A stretch of 64,000 bases of DNA, taken from the NCBI GenBank assembly GCA_964524145.1, contig CAZGCA010000004.1, positions 1 through 64,000 on the forward strand. Reading direction: 5' to 3'. Made by a program: the position numbers and the translations under genes. The stretch is from CAZGCA01 sp964524145 (GTDB lineage Bacteria; Hydrogenedentota; CAZGCA01). The notes under the pieces were generated by a model. The model did not search any database, had not been told where the DNA came from, and was given only the letters and a program-made list of their open reading frames with translations. Positions 47,743-56,249 of the stretch are shown here, piece by piece (position 1 is the stretch's first letter; each line of letters begins with the position of its first letter).

Positions 47743-48330
47743 ATGTCGTATGATCAGAAAAGCGATGAGGAACTGATATGCCTCGTTCGGGATGGAATGA
47801 CGAGCGCGTTCGAGGTTCTGGTCAAAAGGTACGAGATGCCGTTGTTCAACTACATACGTCGCATGGTCGGAAACGCCAGCGATGCCGAAGACCTGTTCCA
47901 GGGTACCTTGCTGCGGGTGTACTCCCATCTCGACAGGTTCCGGACAACGGGCGGGTTTCGCCCGTGGGTGTACCGGATAGCCACAAACCTGTGCAAGGAC
48001 CACTTGAAGTATCGGCGGCGTCATCCCACCGTCTCGCTCGATGCCGGCGTGGGACCCGAAGACGCCTCGGAACCATTGCTCAGCCGGATTGAGGCCCCGG
48101 CTGCGAACCCCCGGGAGCTCGCGAGCCAGGCGGAGACGGCTGAACGGCTTGAAGCGGCGGTCGGGAAACTCTCGCCGAAACATCGGTCGGTCTTTCTCAT
48201 GGCGAGATACGAGGGGATGCCGTACGAGACTATCGCGGGCACACTCGGTATACCGGTGGGAACGGTGAAGTCGCGTATGAACAAGGCGGTGAAGTTTCTG
48301 CTCCGCGAACTCGAGGAGGCGACGAAATGA
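47743..48330 (+). CDS. ECF-type RNA polymerase sigma factor
   Basis: About 195 residues from ATG 47743 (a TTG at 47731 is in frame). The sigma-2 region reads FEVLVKRYEMPLFNYIRRMV followed by DAEDLFQGTLLRVYSHLDRF; the sigma-4 helix-turn-helix is YETIAGTLGIPVGTVKSRMN. These are the signatures of extracytoplasmic-function sigma factors. The stop overlaps the start of the next gene (ATGA), whose product has a zinc anti-sigma domain, a standard pairing in which the membrane anti-sigma holds the sigma factor until an envelope signal arrives. The target promoters are unknown; the envelope cluster that follows is the obvious candidate. Confidence 0.93.
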   Translation: MSYDQKSDEELICLVRDGMTSAFEVLVKRYEMPLFNYIRRMVGNASDAEDLFQGTLLRVYSHLDRFRTTGGFRPWVYRIATNLCKDHLKYRRRHPTVSLDAGVGPEDASEPLLSRIEAPAANPRELASQAETAERLEAAVGKLSPKHRSVFLMARYEGMPYETIAGTLGIPVGTVKSRMNKAVKFLLRELEEATK

Positions 48331-49331
48331 ATGACGTGCCACGGCAGTGCCGGAGATGCCGCCGGTTGCTGCGCGGTTACGTGTTGGAAACGCTCGGCCG
48401 TCGCGCGCATTCTCGAGTCGAAGACCATATCGCTGCGTGCGAGGCGTGCAGCGAAGCCCTGGCCGCAGAACGCGAAACGATCGCAGCGCTCGACATGCTT
48501 CAGCCGGCCGACCCCTCTCGCGATCTCACTGCAGCCGTTATGGACAAGGTGCGTCGCGCCGAAGAACCCGAGCCCGTTCGTCCACCGGCGTATGGGATCC
48601 CCGCATTCGCGTATCAGCTCGGAGCCGTTATTGCAGTTGTCGGCATACTCGCCGCTGTCTTGTTGCCGGCGCTCGGACGCGCGCGAGAGGCGGCGAGGCG
48701 GGCGTCCTCTGCAAACAACCTCAAGCAGATAGGGCTCATCTTCAAGATGTACGCCAACGAGCACGAGGGAAGATATCCTCCCCTTACACCGTACAAAGGC
48801 GTCTGGATGGTCGACCTGGCACGGGTATATCCCGAGTACTCGACCGACCTCGCAGTGTTTATTCGCCCCAGTTTGCCCGATTATGAGGAACTGGCAGGCG
48901 AGATGCAGCGTTTGCTTGCAACATCACCCATAGAGTGGGAGAGGGTGACACGCATCGCCGCAAGAAGCTACACCTACACCAACTGGATGGTCAATGACGA
49001 TTCCGAATTGAAGGAGGTCAGAGAACGATACATGACGCTTGCCAAAGTGGACTACGACAACGACCTCGAGGCTGGCGACCGGACATTCTACCGTCTGCGC
49101 GAAGGTGTCGAGCGGTTCCTGATCACCGACATCAACAACCCCGCGGCCTCGGCGATGGCGCAGTCAGGGATTCCTGTCATGTTCGAAACCATGCCCGGCG
49201 ACCGTCCACGCCGGAAATCCTCCGTGCTGAATGTGCTCTACATGGATGGGCACGTCGCGATCCGCACGCGTGAAGACGGATTCTCCGCCACAGAGGCCGT
49301 CGCCGACGCGTTCCCCACACCCCAACCTTGA
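48327..49331 (+). CDS. Anti-sigma zinc domain fused to a pseudopilin-like periplasmic domain
   Basis: 334 residues. The N-terminus has CRRC (C8/C11) and the anti-sigma zinc motif H34-x3-C38-x2-C41 (DHIAACEAC). A single membrane helix spans about residues 92-114 and runs directly into LLPALGRAREAARRASSANN, followed by LKQIGLIFKMYANEHEGRYP. That is the start of DUF1559-like pseudopilins (normally preceded by a GFTLIE cleavage site, absent here). The periplasmic part ends with NVLYMDGHVAIRTR, the pseudopilin DG motif. Residues 255-276 carry YRLREGVERFLITD and NNPAASA, also found in the gene at 59522. Read together: a membrane anti-sigma factor with a pilin-like sensor. It is translationally coupled to the ECF sigma gene. 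Confidence 0.85.
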   Translation: MNDVPRQCRRCRRLLRGYVLETLGRRAHSRVEDHIAACEACSEALAAERETIAALDMLQPADPSRDLTAAVMDKVRRAEEPEPVRPPAYGIPAFAYQLGAVIAVVGILAAVLLPALGRAREAARRASSANNLKQIGLIFKMYANEHEGRYPPLTPYKGVWMVDLARVYPEYSTDLAVFIRPSLPDYEELAGEMQRLLATSPIEWERVTRIAARSYTYTNWMVNDDSELKEVRERYMTLAKVDYDNDLEAGDRTFYRLREGVERFLITDINNPAASAMAQSGIPVMFETMPGDRPRRKSSVLNVLYMDGHVAIRTREDGFSATEAVADAFPTPQP

Positions 49332-49363
49332 ATGCCCGTTGTGCCGCCGGCCCGGCTGGTTGC

Positions 49364-49392
49364 TTGACATACAGCTTCTCTTTCAGTACTCT
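49364..49392 (+). promoter_or_regulatory. Promoter for the envelope cluster starting at 49490
   Basis: TTGACA (49364-49369) and TACTCT (49387-49392) with a 17-base spacer. Start near 49399, about 90 bases before the ATG at 49490. This allows the following genes to be expressed apart from the sigma/anti-sigma pair. Confidence 0.6.
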
Positions 49393-49489
49393 CAGGATCG
49401 GATCCAGCCTTTTGCCTTGCAAGTAGGTTCGCTTTTTGCCGGCTGATTGGATCTCGTCGTCGATGAGTCTCGACATCTGGAGGAGTGTC

Positions 49490-50236
49490 ATGGACTGGTA
49501 CTACGTTGGCTCAGGGCAATCGCTCGGTCCCATAGACCAGGCTGAACTGGAACGACTCGTGCGGGAAGGTTCGATCACCGCGGACACCCTCGTGTGGCAT
49601 GCCGGGTTGGGCGACTGGCAGCCATACAGCACTGTAGCAACCGCGACCCCGTTCGCAGCCTTGGCGGGTGATGCCGTCTGTTCCGAGTGCGGCGGAACGT
49701 TCTCACAAAACGACATGATTCGCTATGCCGATTCATGGGTATGCGCTGCGTGCAAGCCCGTATTCGTGCAGAAGCTGAAGGAGGGCGCCGCGCTGCCGGG
49801 AACGATGGTCTACGGCGGTTTCTGGCTCCGGTTCCTTGCCAAGCTCGTTGACTGGGTACTTCTGGGTGTAGTCAACTCGGTGCTGCTGTTTGTGTTCATT
49901 CCCATCATGGTGCTAGGGGGGGGCGACCCGGAGAGATTCGGCCCGGCCATGGTCGTCATACAGCCTCTGTTATCCCTGATCGGGATGGTCCTGAACGCCG
50001 CCTACACGACGTTCTTCCTGGGCAGGTACGGAGCGACGTTGGGCAAGATGGCCTGCGGTCTCAAAGTGGTGACGGCAGACGGAGGCAAGGTGAGCTACGC
50101 GAGGGCTCTCGGACGTTATTTTGCGGAGATCCTGAGCGGGTTGACCCTCTACATAGGCTACATTATAGCGGCGTTTGACGAACAGAAGCGTACTCTGCAC
50201 GACCACATCTGCAACACCCGTGTGGTCAAGAAGTAG
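49490..50236 (+). CDS. GYF-like domain, zinc ribbon and RDD membrane protein
   Basis: 248 residues. Residues 1-55 are a GYF_2 domain (MDWYYVGSGQSLGPIDQAEL, VWHAGLGDWQP), a peptide-binding fold. Residues 62-88 carry a CxxC...CxxC zinc ribbon (VCSECGGTF, WVCAACKP). The rest is an RDD membrane domain with three to four helices (GFWLRFLAKLVDWVLLG, GRYGATLGKMACGLKVV, LHDHICNTRVVKK). RDD proteins are small membrane proteins of unclear function, some proposed as ion exchangers. AGGAG precedes the ATG. First gene of the packed cluster, and it has its own promoter. A second RDD gene closes the MoxR/DUF58 part at 58625. Confidence 0.85.
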   Translation: MDWYYVGSGQSLGPIDQAELERLVREGSITADTLVWHAGLGDWQPYSTVATATPFAALAGDAVCSECGGTFSQNDMIRYADSWVCAACKPVFVQKLKEGAALPGTMVYGGFWLRFLAKLVDWVLLGVVNSVLLFVFIPIMVLGGGDPERFGPAMVVIQPLLSLIGMVLNAAYTTFFLGRYGATLGKMACGLKVVTADGGKVSYARALGRYFAEILSGLTLYIGYIIAAFDEQKRTLHDHICNTRVVKK

Positions 50237-50247
50237 CTGGAACGTCG

Positions 50248-50826
50248 ATGGGTTCTTTTCCGGTCGCTTGCACCCAGTGCGGGGCAGCGATTCCGTGGGA
50301 ATCGCTCACCACGCCCCACTTGACGACAGATTGCTCCGCCTGCGGGAAGCCGATGCATATTGATGTCTTCCCCGCGTTGTTCTCTCCTCCCGCAGCGGGC
50401 GGGGCAGGCGAGGTGTTGCTCGAGGACGATCAGTCGAGCTGTTTCTACCACCCGCAGAAGAAGGCAGTCATCCATTGCGACGGCTGCGGCAGGTTTCTGT
50501 GCGAGTTGTGCGATATTGAACTCAACGACCGGCACCTGTGTCCCGCGTGCCTGGAAACGGGCACGCGCAAGGGGAGACTCAAGAATCTGCAGAACTACCG
50601 CGTGCTTTACGACGAGATAGCGTTGAGCGTGGCAATCCTGCCGATGCTGTTGTGCTGGGCGACGTTGCTGACCGCTCCCATCGCAATCTATATTGCCGTA
50701 CGCTACTGGCGGGCCCCGTCAAGCATCATCCCGAGAACGAAGATACGTTTTGTTGCTGCGATCATAGTTGCCTGCGTGGAACTGTTCGGATGGACACTGT
50801 TCCTGTTTGGGATTTTCGCCTTCTGA
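50248..50826 (+). CDS. Zinc-ribbon/B-box-like membrane protein
   Basis: 192 residues. The first 35 residues form a zinc ribbon (CTQCGAAIPW, CSACGKPM). Residues 65-105 resemble a B-box/rhomboid-associated zinc finger (CFYHPQKKAVIHCDGCGRFL, CELCDIELNDRHLCPAC). Three hydrophobic helices follow (IALSVAILPMLLCWATLL, AIYIAVRY, FVAAIIVACVELFGWTLFLF). It starts 12 bases after the previous stop, so it is in the operon. Function is not recognised; the fingers probably face the cytoplasm and bind protein partners. Confidence 0.75.
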   Translation: MGSFPVACTQCGAAIPWESLTTPHLTTDCSACGKPMHIDVFPALFSPPAAGGAGEVLLEDDQSSCFYHPQKKAVIHCDGCGRFLCELCDIELNDRHLCPACLETGTRKGRLKNLQNYRVLYDEIALSVAILPMLLCWATLLTAPIAIYIAVRYWRAPSSIIPRTKIRFVAAIIVACVELFGWTLFLFGIFAF

Positions 50827-50856
50827 TTCTGGAAACAGAGAGACTGTGAAGGAGCC

Positions 50857-51933
50857 ATGGCAGATCAACCTGATAAGTACTATCGGTTGCCCGGAAGACG
50901 ACTGTCGCCTTTCGTAGCGCGTTATTCTCTTTGGCTCGGCAGGGACCATCTGCTCTGCGTGAGCAAGCGCGGCTACTCGGAATCTTACAGGCGATACTAC
51001 TACCGTGATGTTCAGGCGCTGATCATCCAGCAAACCGAACGAGGAAGAACCTTGAACGTCGCCTTTGCGTGTCTCGCCGTTTTCACGGCCATACTGCTCG
51101 TGTCCCTGTCGCTTCCCCCGGTGGGCATAGGGGGGATGATGTTTGCTGTCGCCCCGCTGTGCGTGATCTTTCTTGCCCTCCTCGCCATCAACATTCTGCG
51201 CGGGCCGACGTGTGTGTGCCACCTGCGCACCGCGGTGCACGTGGAACCGTTGACCTCGCTGGGCCGCGTGCGGGCTGCTCGGACCGCAGTCGATCTGTTG
51301 AGACCGTTGATCGAACGGGCGCAGGGTGGACCGCTGGGCCTTGAAGAACTCAGCACCAAGACGGCCGAAATGGCCCAAGCCGTCCGTTCAGAGCCCGCTG
51401 CTTCGACCCCGGCCCCCGTGGGCCGGGCTTCCGAGCAGAAGGTCCACTATGACGGAACCGCACACAAGGTGTTGTTCTCGGTGCTTCTGGCCGACGTCGT
51501 GCACACCTGCGTATACCTTCTCACGAATCATATTGTCGTACACGTGCTTTCCACTGTGCTGGCGGTGGGATGGATCGGAAGCGTCGTCGTCGCGCTCATC
51601 AAGCAGCGCGGCAGCGATGTGCCGAAAGCACTTCAGGGATTGACGTGGGGAGCACTGGCGTACCTAATCGTGCACTCCTTCGTTAGTTCCACCTACTATC
51701 AGATAGCAGCGTTTCCCGATGCCAACTACGCATGGGACTACATCACGCTGTCTATAAGCATGTCCCCGTGGGAGCATCCCGTCCTGCTGGTCCTGACAAT
51801 CACCTCCGGAGTATGCTCCTTGCTGCTGGGCGTTTTCGGACTCATGTTGCTGCGAGACTTCCGGCGAGCGTACCGGTACGTTGTTCCCGCGGTCCCGGAC
51901 CACGCGGAACCGTCCGCCGAGCAGGAGGAATAG
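50857..51933 (+). CDS. Unrecognised membrane protein of the cluster
   Basis: 358 residues, no family recognised. The N-terminus LSPFVARYSLWLGRDHLLCV then YYYRDVQALIIQQTERGR looks like a small cytoplasmic domain with a PH-like pattern. Two helices (residues 70-110) follow, then a charged linker (110-200), and about four helices at the C-terminus (VLFSVLLADVVHTCVYLL, VLAVGWIGSVVVALI, VLLVLTITSGVCSLLLGVF). It is separated from its neighbours by 30 and 3 bases, so it belongs to the operon. It is probably an integral membrane component of the same complex or pathway. Confidence 0.65.
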   Translation: MADQPDKYYRLPGRRLSPFVARYSLWLGRDHLLCVSKRGYSESYRRYYYRDVQALIIQQTERGRTLNVAFACLAVFTAILLVSLSLPPVGIGGMMFAVAPLCVIFLALLAINILRGPTCVCHLRTAVHVEPLTSLGRVRAARTAVDLLRPLIERAQGGPLGLEELSTKTAEMAQAVRSEPAASTPAPVGRASEQKVHYDGTAHKVLFSVLLADVVHTCVYLLTNHIVVHVLSTVLAVGWIGSVVVALIKQRGSDVPKALQGLTWGALAYLIVHSFVSSTYYQIAAFPDANYAWDYITLSISMSPWEHPVLLVLTITSGVCSLLLGVFGLMLLRDFRRAYRYVVPAVPDHAEPSAEQEE

Positions 51934-51936
51934 GAC

Positions 51937-52263
51937 GTGCAGGACCTGGCGTACCAGCGCTGTCTCAACCACACGTTCCGAGAAGCTGTCGCACGCTGCC
52001 CCGAATGCGGACACTACTTCTGCCGCGAGTGCATCACCGAACATGAAGACCGGGTCGTCTGCGCGTCGTGCCTGAGGAAGCTGGTCGAGTCGTCAGCGGG
52101 CGGCAGGCACCGTGTCCGGGTGATCGCGGGAGCCGCCCAGTGTTTCCTGGGTGTTCTGACGGCCTGGCTGTTCTTCTACCTTGTCGGTCGGGTGCTGGTT
52201 CTTATCCCGACGTCGTTTCACGAGGGCACCGTCTGGGAAATCCCCTGGTGGCAGATCCAATGA
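51937..52263 (+). CDS. Small zinc-finger membrane protein
   Basis: 108 residues, GTG start at 51937, three bases after the preceding stop. Residues 8-46 form a B-box-like finger (RCLNHTFREAVARCPECGHY then FCRECITEHEDRVVCASC). One strong hydrophobic helix (AAQCFLGVLTAWLFFYLVGR) follows. It resembles the finger part of the protein encoded at 50248. The stop overlaps the ATG of the next gene (ATGA). Function unknown, probably an adapter. Confidence 0.75.
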   Translation: MQDLAYQRCLNHTFREAVARCPECGHYFCRECITEHEDRVVCASCLRKLVESSAGGRHRVRVIAGAAQCFLGVLTAWLFFYLVGRVLVLIPTSFHEGTVWEIPWWQIQ

Positions 52264-53936
52264 ACCGCAAAAGCGTCCGGCAACTGGGCAAACCCGCCCT
52301 CGAACTTATCGAAGAGGCAGTCCATCTTCTCCGTATGGCGCCGGTTCGTGTTCTCGCCGCGTACTACATCGGGGCGTTGCCGTTCGTGCTGGGGTTTCTC
52401 TACTTTTGGACCGACATGAGCCGTCACGCGTTTGCCTACAGCCGCTGCGCCGAAGCAGCGCTCGGCGTGTCGGTCCTGTTCCTGTGGATGAAATGCTGGC
52501 AGACGGTTTTCGCCTGCACGCTGAAAGCGCATGTGTGTGGCGAGCCGCCGCCCCGGTGGACGCTTCGCCGCATCAACCGACTGGCGTTCGTGCAGACCGT
52601 CATTCAGCCGTCGTTGCTTTTCGTCATGCCCTTCGCCATGCTCGTGGTGTTGCCAATCGGTTGGGTCCATGCCTTGTACCACAGCGTGACGGTCATTGGC
52701 GACGGGGAAACAGCGAGCGCCAAGACCGTTTTCAAGACGTCGTGGCAACAATCGATGCTGTGGCAGCGACAGAACCATATTGCACTAAGCATAGTGTCCC
52801 TTCTCGGGCTGTTCGTGTTCATCAACGTCTTCATTACCGTTCTCATCGTGCCCGACCTGGCGAGGAGTTTGCTCGGAGTGGAGACGGTGTTCAGCCGGGC
52901 CGGCAGCGCCGCATACAACACGACACTATGGGCCGTGGCGCTTGGGGTGACATACCTCTGCATCAACCCTCTCACACACGCGCTCTACGTGCTGCGCTGT
53001 TTCTACGGCGCATCGCTGGCTACGGGCGCAGACCTCAAGGCGGAGCTCCGAAATCTCGCGCCACCGTCGAGAATCGTCTCCGCAGCGCTGGTTGTGTTGC
53101 TGGCAGTCTGCGCTGCGTTCTGCATCTCGTCCGCCGCCGGCGCCCAGGAGAGCGACCCTCAAACGCTCGACATCCGCCCGGCGCACCGGAGCGTTTCACC
53201 ATTCGAACTCGAGAGGACAATCAGCGAAGTCATCCAACAGCGCGAGTATGCGTGGCGGATGCCGCGCGAAAAACCGCCGCGCGGCGAGGGATGGCTTGCG
53301 GAGTTTGTCGACTCGATCGTGCGAATGGCTGCAAAATGGTTTAAACAAGTCGTCGAGTGGATAGGGGACGTCGTCGAGTGGATAGTCGAGCTCATTGTAC
53401 GGCTTATGCCGTCCCCTGGAGCGGGCGGTACCGGCGCGTGGGAGCAATCGGCGCGCGTCCTGATTATCGCGCTTCTCGCAATCGCGGCCGGCGCGCTGGC
53501 CGTTACGTTGATCCAGGCTATGCGGTCACGCCGCGCGCGGCGCGAAGAGGTGATGGCAGAGCCGGTCTTGCTCGAACCCGATCTCGCCGACGAGAACCTT
53601 GTAGCAGACGAACTTCCCGCCGACGGTTGGCTGACGATTGCCCAGAACCTGCTGGGGAAAGGCGAGTTGCGGCTTGCGTTGCGTGCGTTTTACCTTGCGA
53701 GCCTTGCGTATCTGGCGCACCGGGAAATGATAACAATTGCCAAGTTCAAATCAAATCGAGAGTACGAACGTGAGTTGCGCAGACGCGCGCCCATGGTGCC
53801 GGACGTGTTGACAGCGTTCTCGCAGAACGTGACGGCGTTCGAGCGGTCTTGGTACGGGTTGCACGAGGTTACGCATACCATCATGAGCCGGTTCAGACTT
53901 AACCTCGAAAGGATCAGAGCCTGTGGCCAGGAATAG
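52260..53936 (+). CDS. Large membrane protein with DUF4129-like C-terminal domain
   Basis: 558 residues from the ATG at 52260, which overlaps the preceding stop. About six helices occupy residues 30-290. Then comes an amphipathic, tryptophan-bearing stretch with an internal repeat (VVEWIGD, VVEWIVE; a 21-base direct DNA repeat at 53349-53385), and another helix near residue 405. The C-terminal cytoplasmic domain (ADGWLTIAQNLLGKGELRLA, YLAHREMITIAKFKSNREYE) matches DUF4129, often found beside MoxR/DUF58 genes. The cleavage-like AGAQES near residue 300 marks a periplasmic segment. The start of the DUF4350 gene lies within its last 14 bases. Confidence 0.75.
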   Translation: MNRKSVRQLGKPALELIEEAVHLLRMAPVRVLAAYYIGALPFVLGFLYFWTDMSRHAFAYSRCAEAALGVSVLFLWMKCWQTVFACTLKAHVCGEPPPRWTLRRINRLAFVQTVIQPSLLFVMPFAMLVVLPIGWVHALYHSVTVIGDGETASAKTVFKTSWQQSMLWQRQNHIALSIVSLLGLFVFINVFITVLIVPDLARSLLGVETVFSRAGSAAYNTTLWAVALGVTYLCINPLTHALYVLRCFYGASLATGADLKAELRNLAPPSRIVSAALVVLLAVCAAFCISSAAGAQESDPQTLDIRPAHRSVSPFELERTISEVIQQREYAWRMPREKPPRGEGWLAEFVDSIVRMAAKWFKQVVEWIGDVVEWIVELIVRLMPSPGAGGTGAWEQSARVLIIALLAIAAGALAVTLIQAMRSRRARREEVMAEPVLLEPDLADENLVADELPADGWLTIAQNLLGKGELRLALRAFYLASLAYLAHREMITIAKFKSNREYERELRRRAPMVPDVLTAFSQNVTAFERSWYGLHEVTHTIMSRFRLNLERIRACGQE

Positions 53937-55272
53937 CGGTCTGAACCTTGTTGTGATGTGTGCGATTGGGGTCGCGTTCATCCTCGGTCTCGCGCACTTG
54001 TTTGTGATGCGTTTCCAGGTCGGCGACGTCTACCCGCCCTATTCGTCGCTTCGCACGGACCCGCTGGGTGCCAAGGCGTTCTACGAGAGTCTGGCACGGC
54101 TACCAAATATCTCCGTCGAGCGCGGCTATCAGCCACCTTCGGGGGTAGAGATGTCCGACAAGGCAACCGTGTTCTACCTGGGAGCGAAAGTCGAGAGGGT
54201 GCTGCTTGAAAAGATGCGGATGTCTAAGTTCGCTCCGCGTGACGTTCACGACGATCGAGCCAAATCCCTGGAAGCGCTTGCCGCAGGAGGCGGGCGGTTG
54301 GTGTTTACGTTCCATCCGCTCACTAACAGGCCGTGGATTGACGAGGAGCCGGCTGAAGACCGCAGAGAGGCAGTAGAGGAATCGGAGCAGGAGACGGAAG
54401 AGGCCGCCGAGGACGAGGAGGAGCAGGAGCTGGAGCTGGAGGAGCCCGTCGCCGACAAGGAAGAGCAGCAGGATGATGATGACCTCGATGAGGAACCCCC
54501 ACAGTTGGTTTCGCTGGATGAGCGCTGGGGGTTCAGGTTCGACTTCGCCGCACTGCCTGAAAGGGACGGGAAACGGTACCGATTCGACACTGCATACAGG
54601 ACTACCGAGGACGATCTTCCCGACGAGATATCCTGGCATACGATACTGTTCTTCGACGAGCTCGACGACGCCTGGCAGGTTGTCTACACCCGGGACGATC
54701 ATCCGGTGATCATCGAGCGGACGTTCGGCGCGGGAACCATCGTGCTGTCGGCCGACTCGTACTTCACGAGCAACCAGGCAATGCGTGATGAACGTTATCC
54801 CGATTTGCTCGCATGGCTGGTTGGCCCGAACACAGGGGTCGTCTTTGACGAGACCCATCTCGGCGTTTCCGAAACACCCGGGCTCGCCGCGCTCGCGCGC
54901 AAATACCGCCTTCACGGACTGCTCGTGGCGCTGCTTCTCCTCGCCGGACTGTTTGTGTGGAAGAATGCGGTGAGCTTTGTGCCGCCTTACACCGACGAAC
55001 CGGTGGACGAAGACGAGTTTGCCGCAGAACGGGATTTCACGGCAGGACTCGTCAACCTGTCGCGGCGCAGCATTCCGAGGAAGGAGGTTCTGAACGTAGC
55101 CCTTGATGAGTGGAAGAAATCCGTTGCGCACGGACGAACGGATTTGACGGCAACACTCGATCGTGCGCAGGCGATTCTCGACGAAGAGGCTGTACGACCA
55201 CGCAATGAGCGCGATCCTGTGAGATGTTACCGGAGGATCAGCAGGCTGCTGGCGGAAGAGAGAAAGGTATAG
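53923..55272 (+). CDS. DUF4350-domain membrane protein
   Basis: 449 residues, GTG start at 53923 overlapping the previous gene by 14 bases. One N-terminal helix (VVMCAIGVAFILGLAHLFVM) is followed by the DUF4350 beginning YPPYSSLRTDPLGAKAFYES. Residues 140-190 are an extremely acidic insertion. The remainder has IERTFGAGTIVLSADSYF, VVFDETHLGVSETPGLAALA, a second helix (LLVALLLLAGLFVWKNAVSF) and a cytoplasmic tail with RSIPRKEVLNVAL. DUF4350 proteins recur with MoxR, DUF58 and DUF4129 genes; the function is undefined. The next gene starts 11 bases downstream. Confidence 0.8.
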   Translation: MARNSGLNLVVMCAIGVAFILGLAHLFVMRFQVGDVYPPYSSLRTDPLGAKAFYESLARLPNISVERGYQPPSGVEMSDKATVFYLGAKVERVLLEKMRMSKFAPRDVHDDRAKSLEALAAGGGRLVFTFHPLTNRPWIDEEPAEDRREAVEESEQETEEAAEDEEEQELELEEPVADKEEQQDDDDLDEEPPQLVSLDERWGFRFDFAALPERDGKRYRFDTAYRTTEDDLPDEISWHTILFFDELDDAWQVVYTRDDHPVIIERTFGAGTIVLSADSYFTSNQAMRDERYPDLLAWLVGPNTGVVFDETHLGVSETPGLAALARKYRLHGLLVALLLLAGLFVWKNAVSFVPPYTDEPVDEDEFAAERDFTAGLVNLSRRSIPRKEVLNVALDEWKKSVAHGRTDLTATLDRAQAILDEEAVRPRNERDPVRCYRRISRLLAEERKV

Positions 55273-55283
55273 AGGATACGACA

Positions 55284-56249
55284 ATGAACGCGAACGGAGG
55301 ACATCTGCCCGACGTACTGGCACGTGCAAAGCAGGAAGTCGCCAAGGTCATCATCGGCCAGAACGACGTGATCGACAAGGTCCTGATAACGATCATCACC
55401 GGCCATCACGCGCTGGTCGAGGGCGTTCCGGGCGTTGCGAAGACGCTGATGGTTCGCACGCTGGCGCATGTGCTGGGATGCGAGTTTGCGCGGATCCAGT
55501 TCACGCCCGACCTGATGCCCGCGGACATCACGGGGACCAACGTCTTCAACCTCCAGCGAAACGAGTTCACGCTGATGAAAGGGCCGGTGTTTACGACATT
55601 CCTTCTGGCCGACGAGATCAACCGTGCGCCCGCGAAAACCCAGTCGGCGCTTCTGCAGGCGATGCAGGAACGATTGGTGACGATCGACCGCGAAACCTAT
55701 CCGCTCTCGCCCAACTTCACCGTATTCGCGACCCAGAACCCCATCGAGTACGAGGGCACCTACCCGCTGCCCGAGGCCCAGAAAGACAGGTTCATGCTCA
55801 AAATCATCATGGATTGCCCGAGCCATGACGAGGAGCTTACCCTGGCGAACCGAATGCTCGGGACCGACTCGCCGGAGCAGACGCTTGCGAGCGGCGCGGT
55901 GCAAACCGTACTCACGGCCGAAGAACTGACCTCGTTGCGCCGGGACCTCGAGAAGATTACCGTGCGCGAAGAGCTGATCGGTTACGTGGTCGATATTGTT
56001 CGGAAAACGCGCCAGAGCGACAGCGTGCTCGTGGGCGCGGGGCCGCGCGCATCGCAGGGGTTGATCCTCGCCAGCCGGGCCCAGGCGGTAATCGAGGGGC
56101 GGGATTTTGTGACGCCCGATGACGTCAAGACCATGGCGGTGCCCGTGCTGGCCCACCGCCTCATACTGCGACCGGAACTAGAGATCGAGGGCCTGACCGT
56201 GATCGAAGTGATCCAGGCTATCATGCAGGAGATTGCTGTACCGCGATGA
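55284..56249 (+). CDS. MoxR-family AAA+ ATPase
   Basis: 321 residues. Walker A is EGVPGVAKTLMVRTLA (near residues 45-60), followed by the MoxR signature RIQFTPDLMPADITGTNVF, Walker B FLLADEINRAPAKTQSALLQ, sensor 1 VFATQNPIEYEGTYPLPEAQ and GPRASQGLILASRAQA in the C-terminal lid. MoxR ATPases act as chaperones that install cofactors or assemble membrane and von Willebrand-type proteins. The ATG at 55284 is chosen over earlier in-frame sites inside the upstream gene. Its stop overlaps the DUF58 start, a coupling that is typical of MoxR-DUF58 pairs. Confidence 0.95.
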   Translation: MNANGGHLPDVLARAKQEVAKVIIGQNDVIDKVLITIITGHHALVEGVPGVAKTLMVRTLAHVLGCEFARIQFTPDLMPADITGTNVFNLQRNEFTLMKGPVFTTFLLADEINRAPAKTQSALLQAMQERLVTIDRETYPLSPNFTVFATQNPIEYEGTYPLPEAQKDRFMLKIIMDCPSHDEELTLANRMLGTDSPEQTLASGAVQTVLTAEELTSLRRDLEKITVREELIGYVVDIVRKTRQSDSVLVGAGPRASQGLILASRAQAVIEGRDFVTPDDVKTMAVPVLAHRLILRPELEIEGLTVIEVIQAIMQEIAVPR

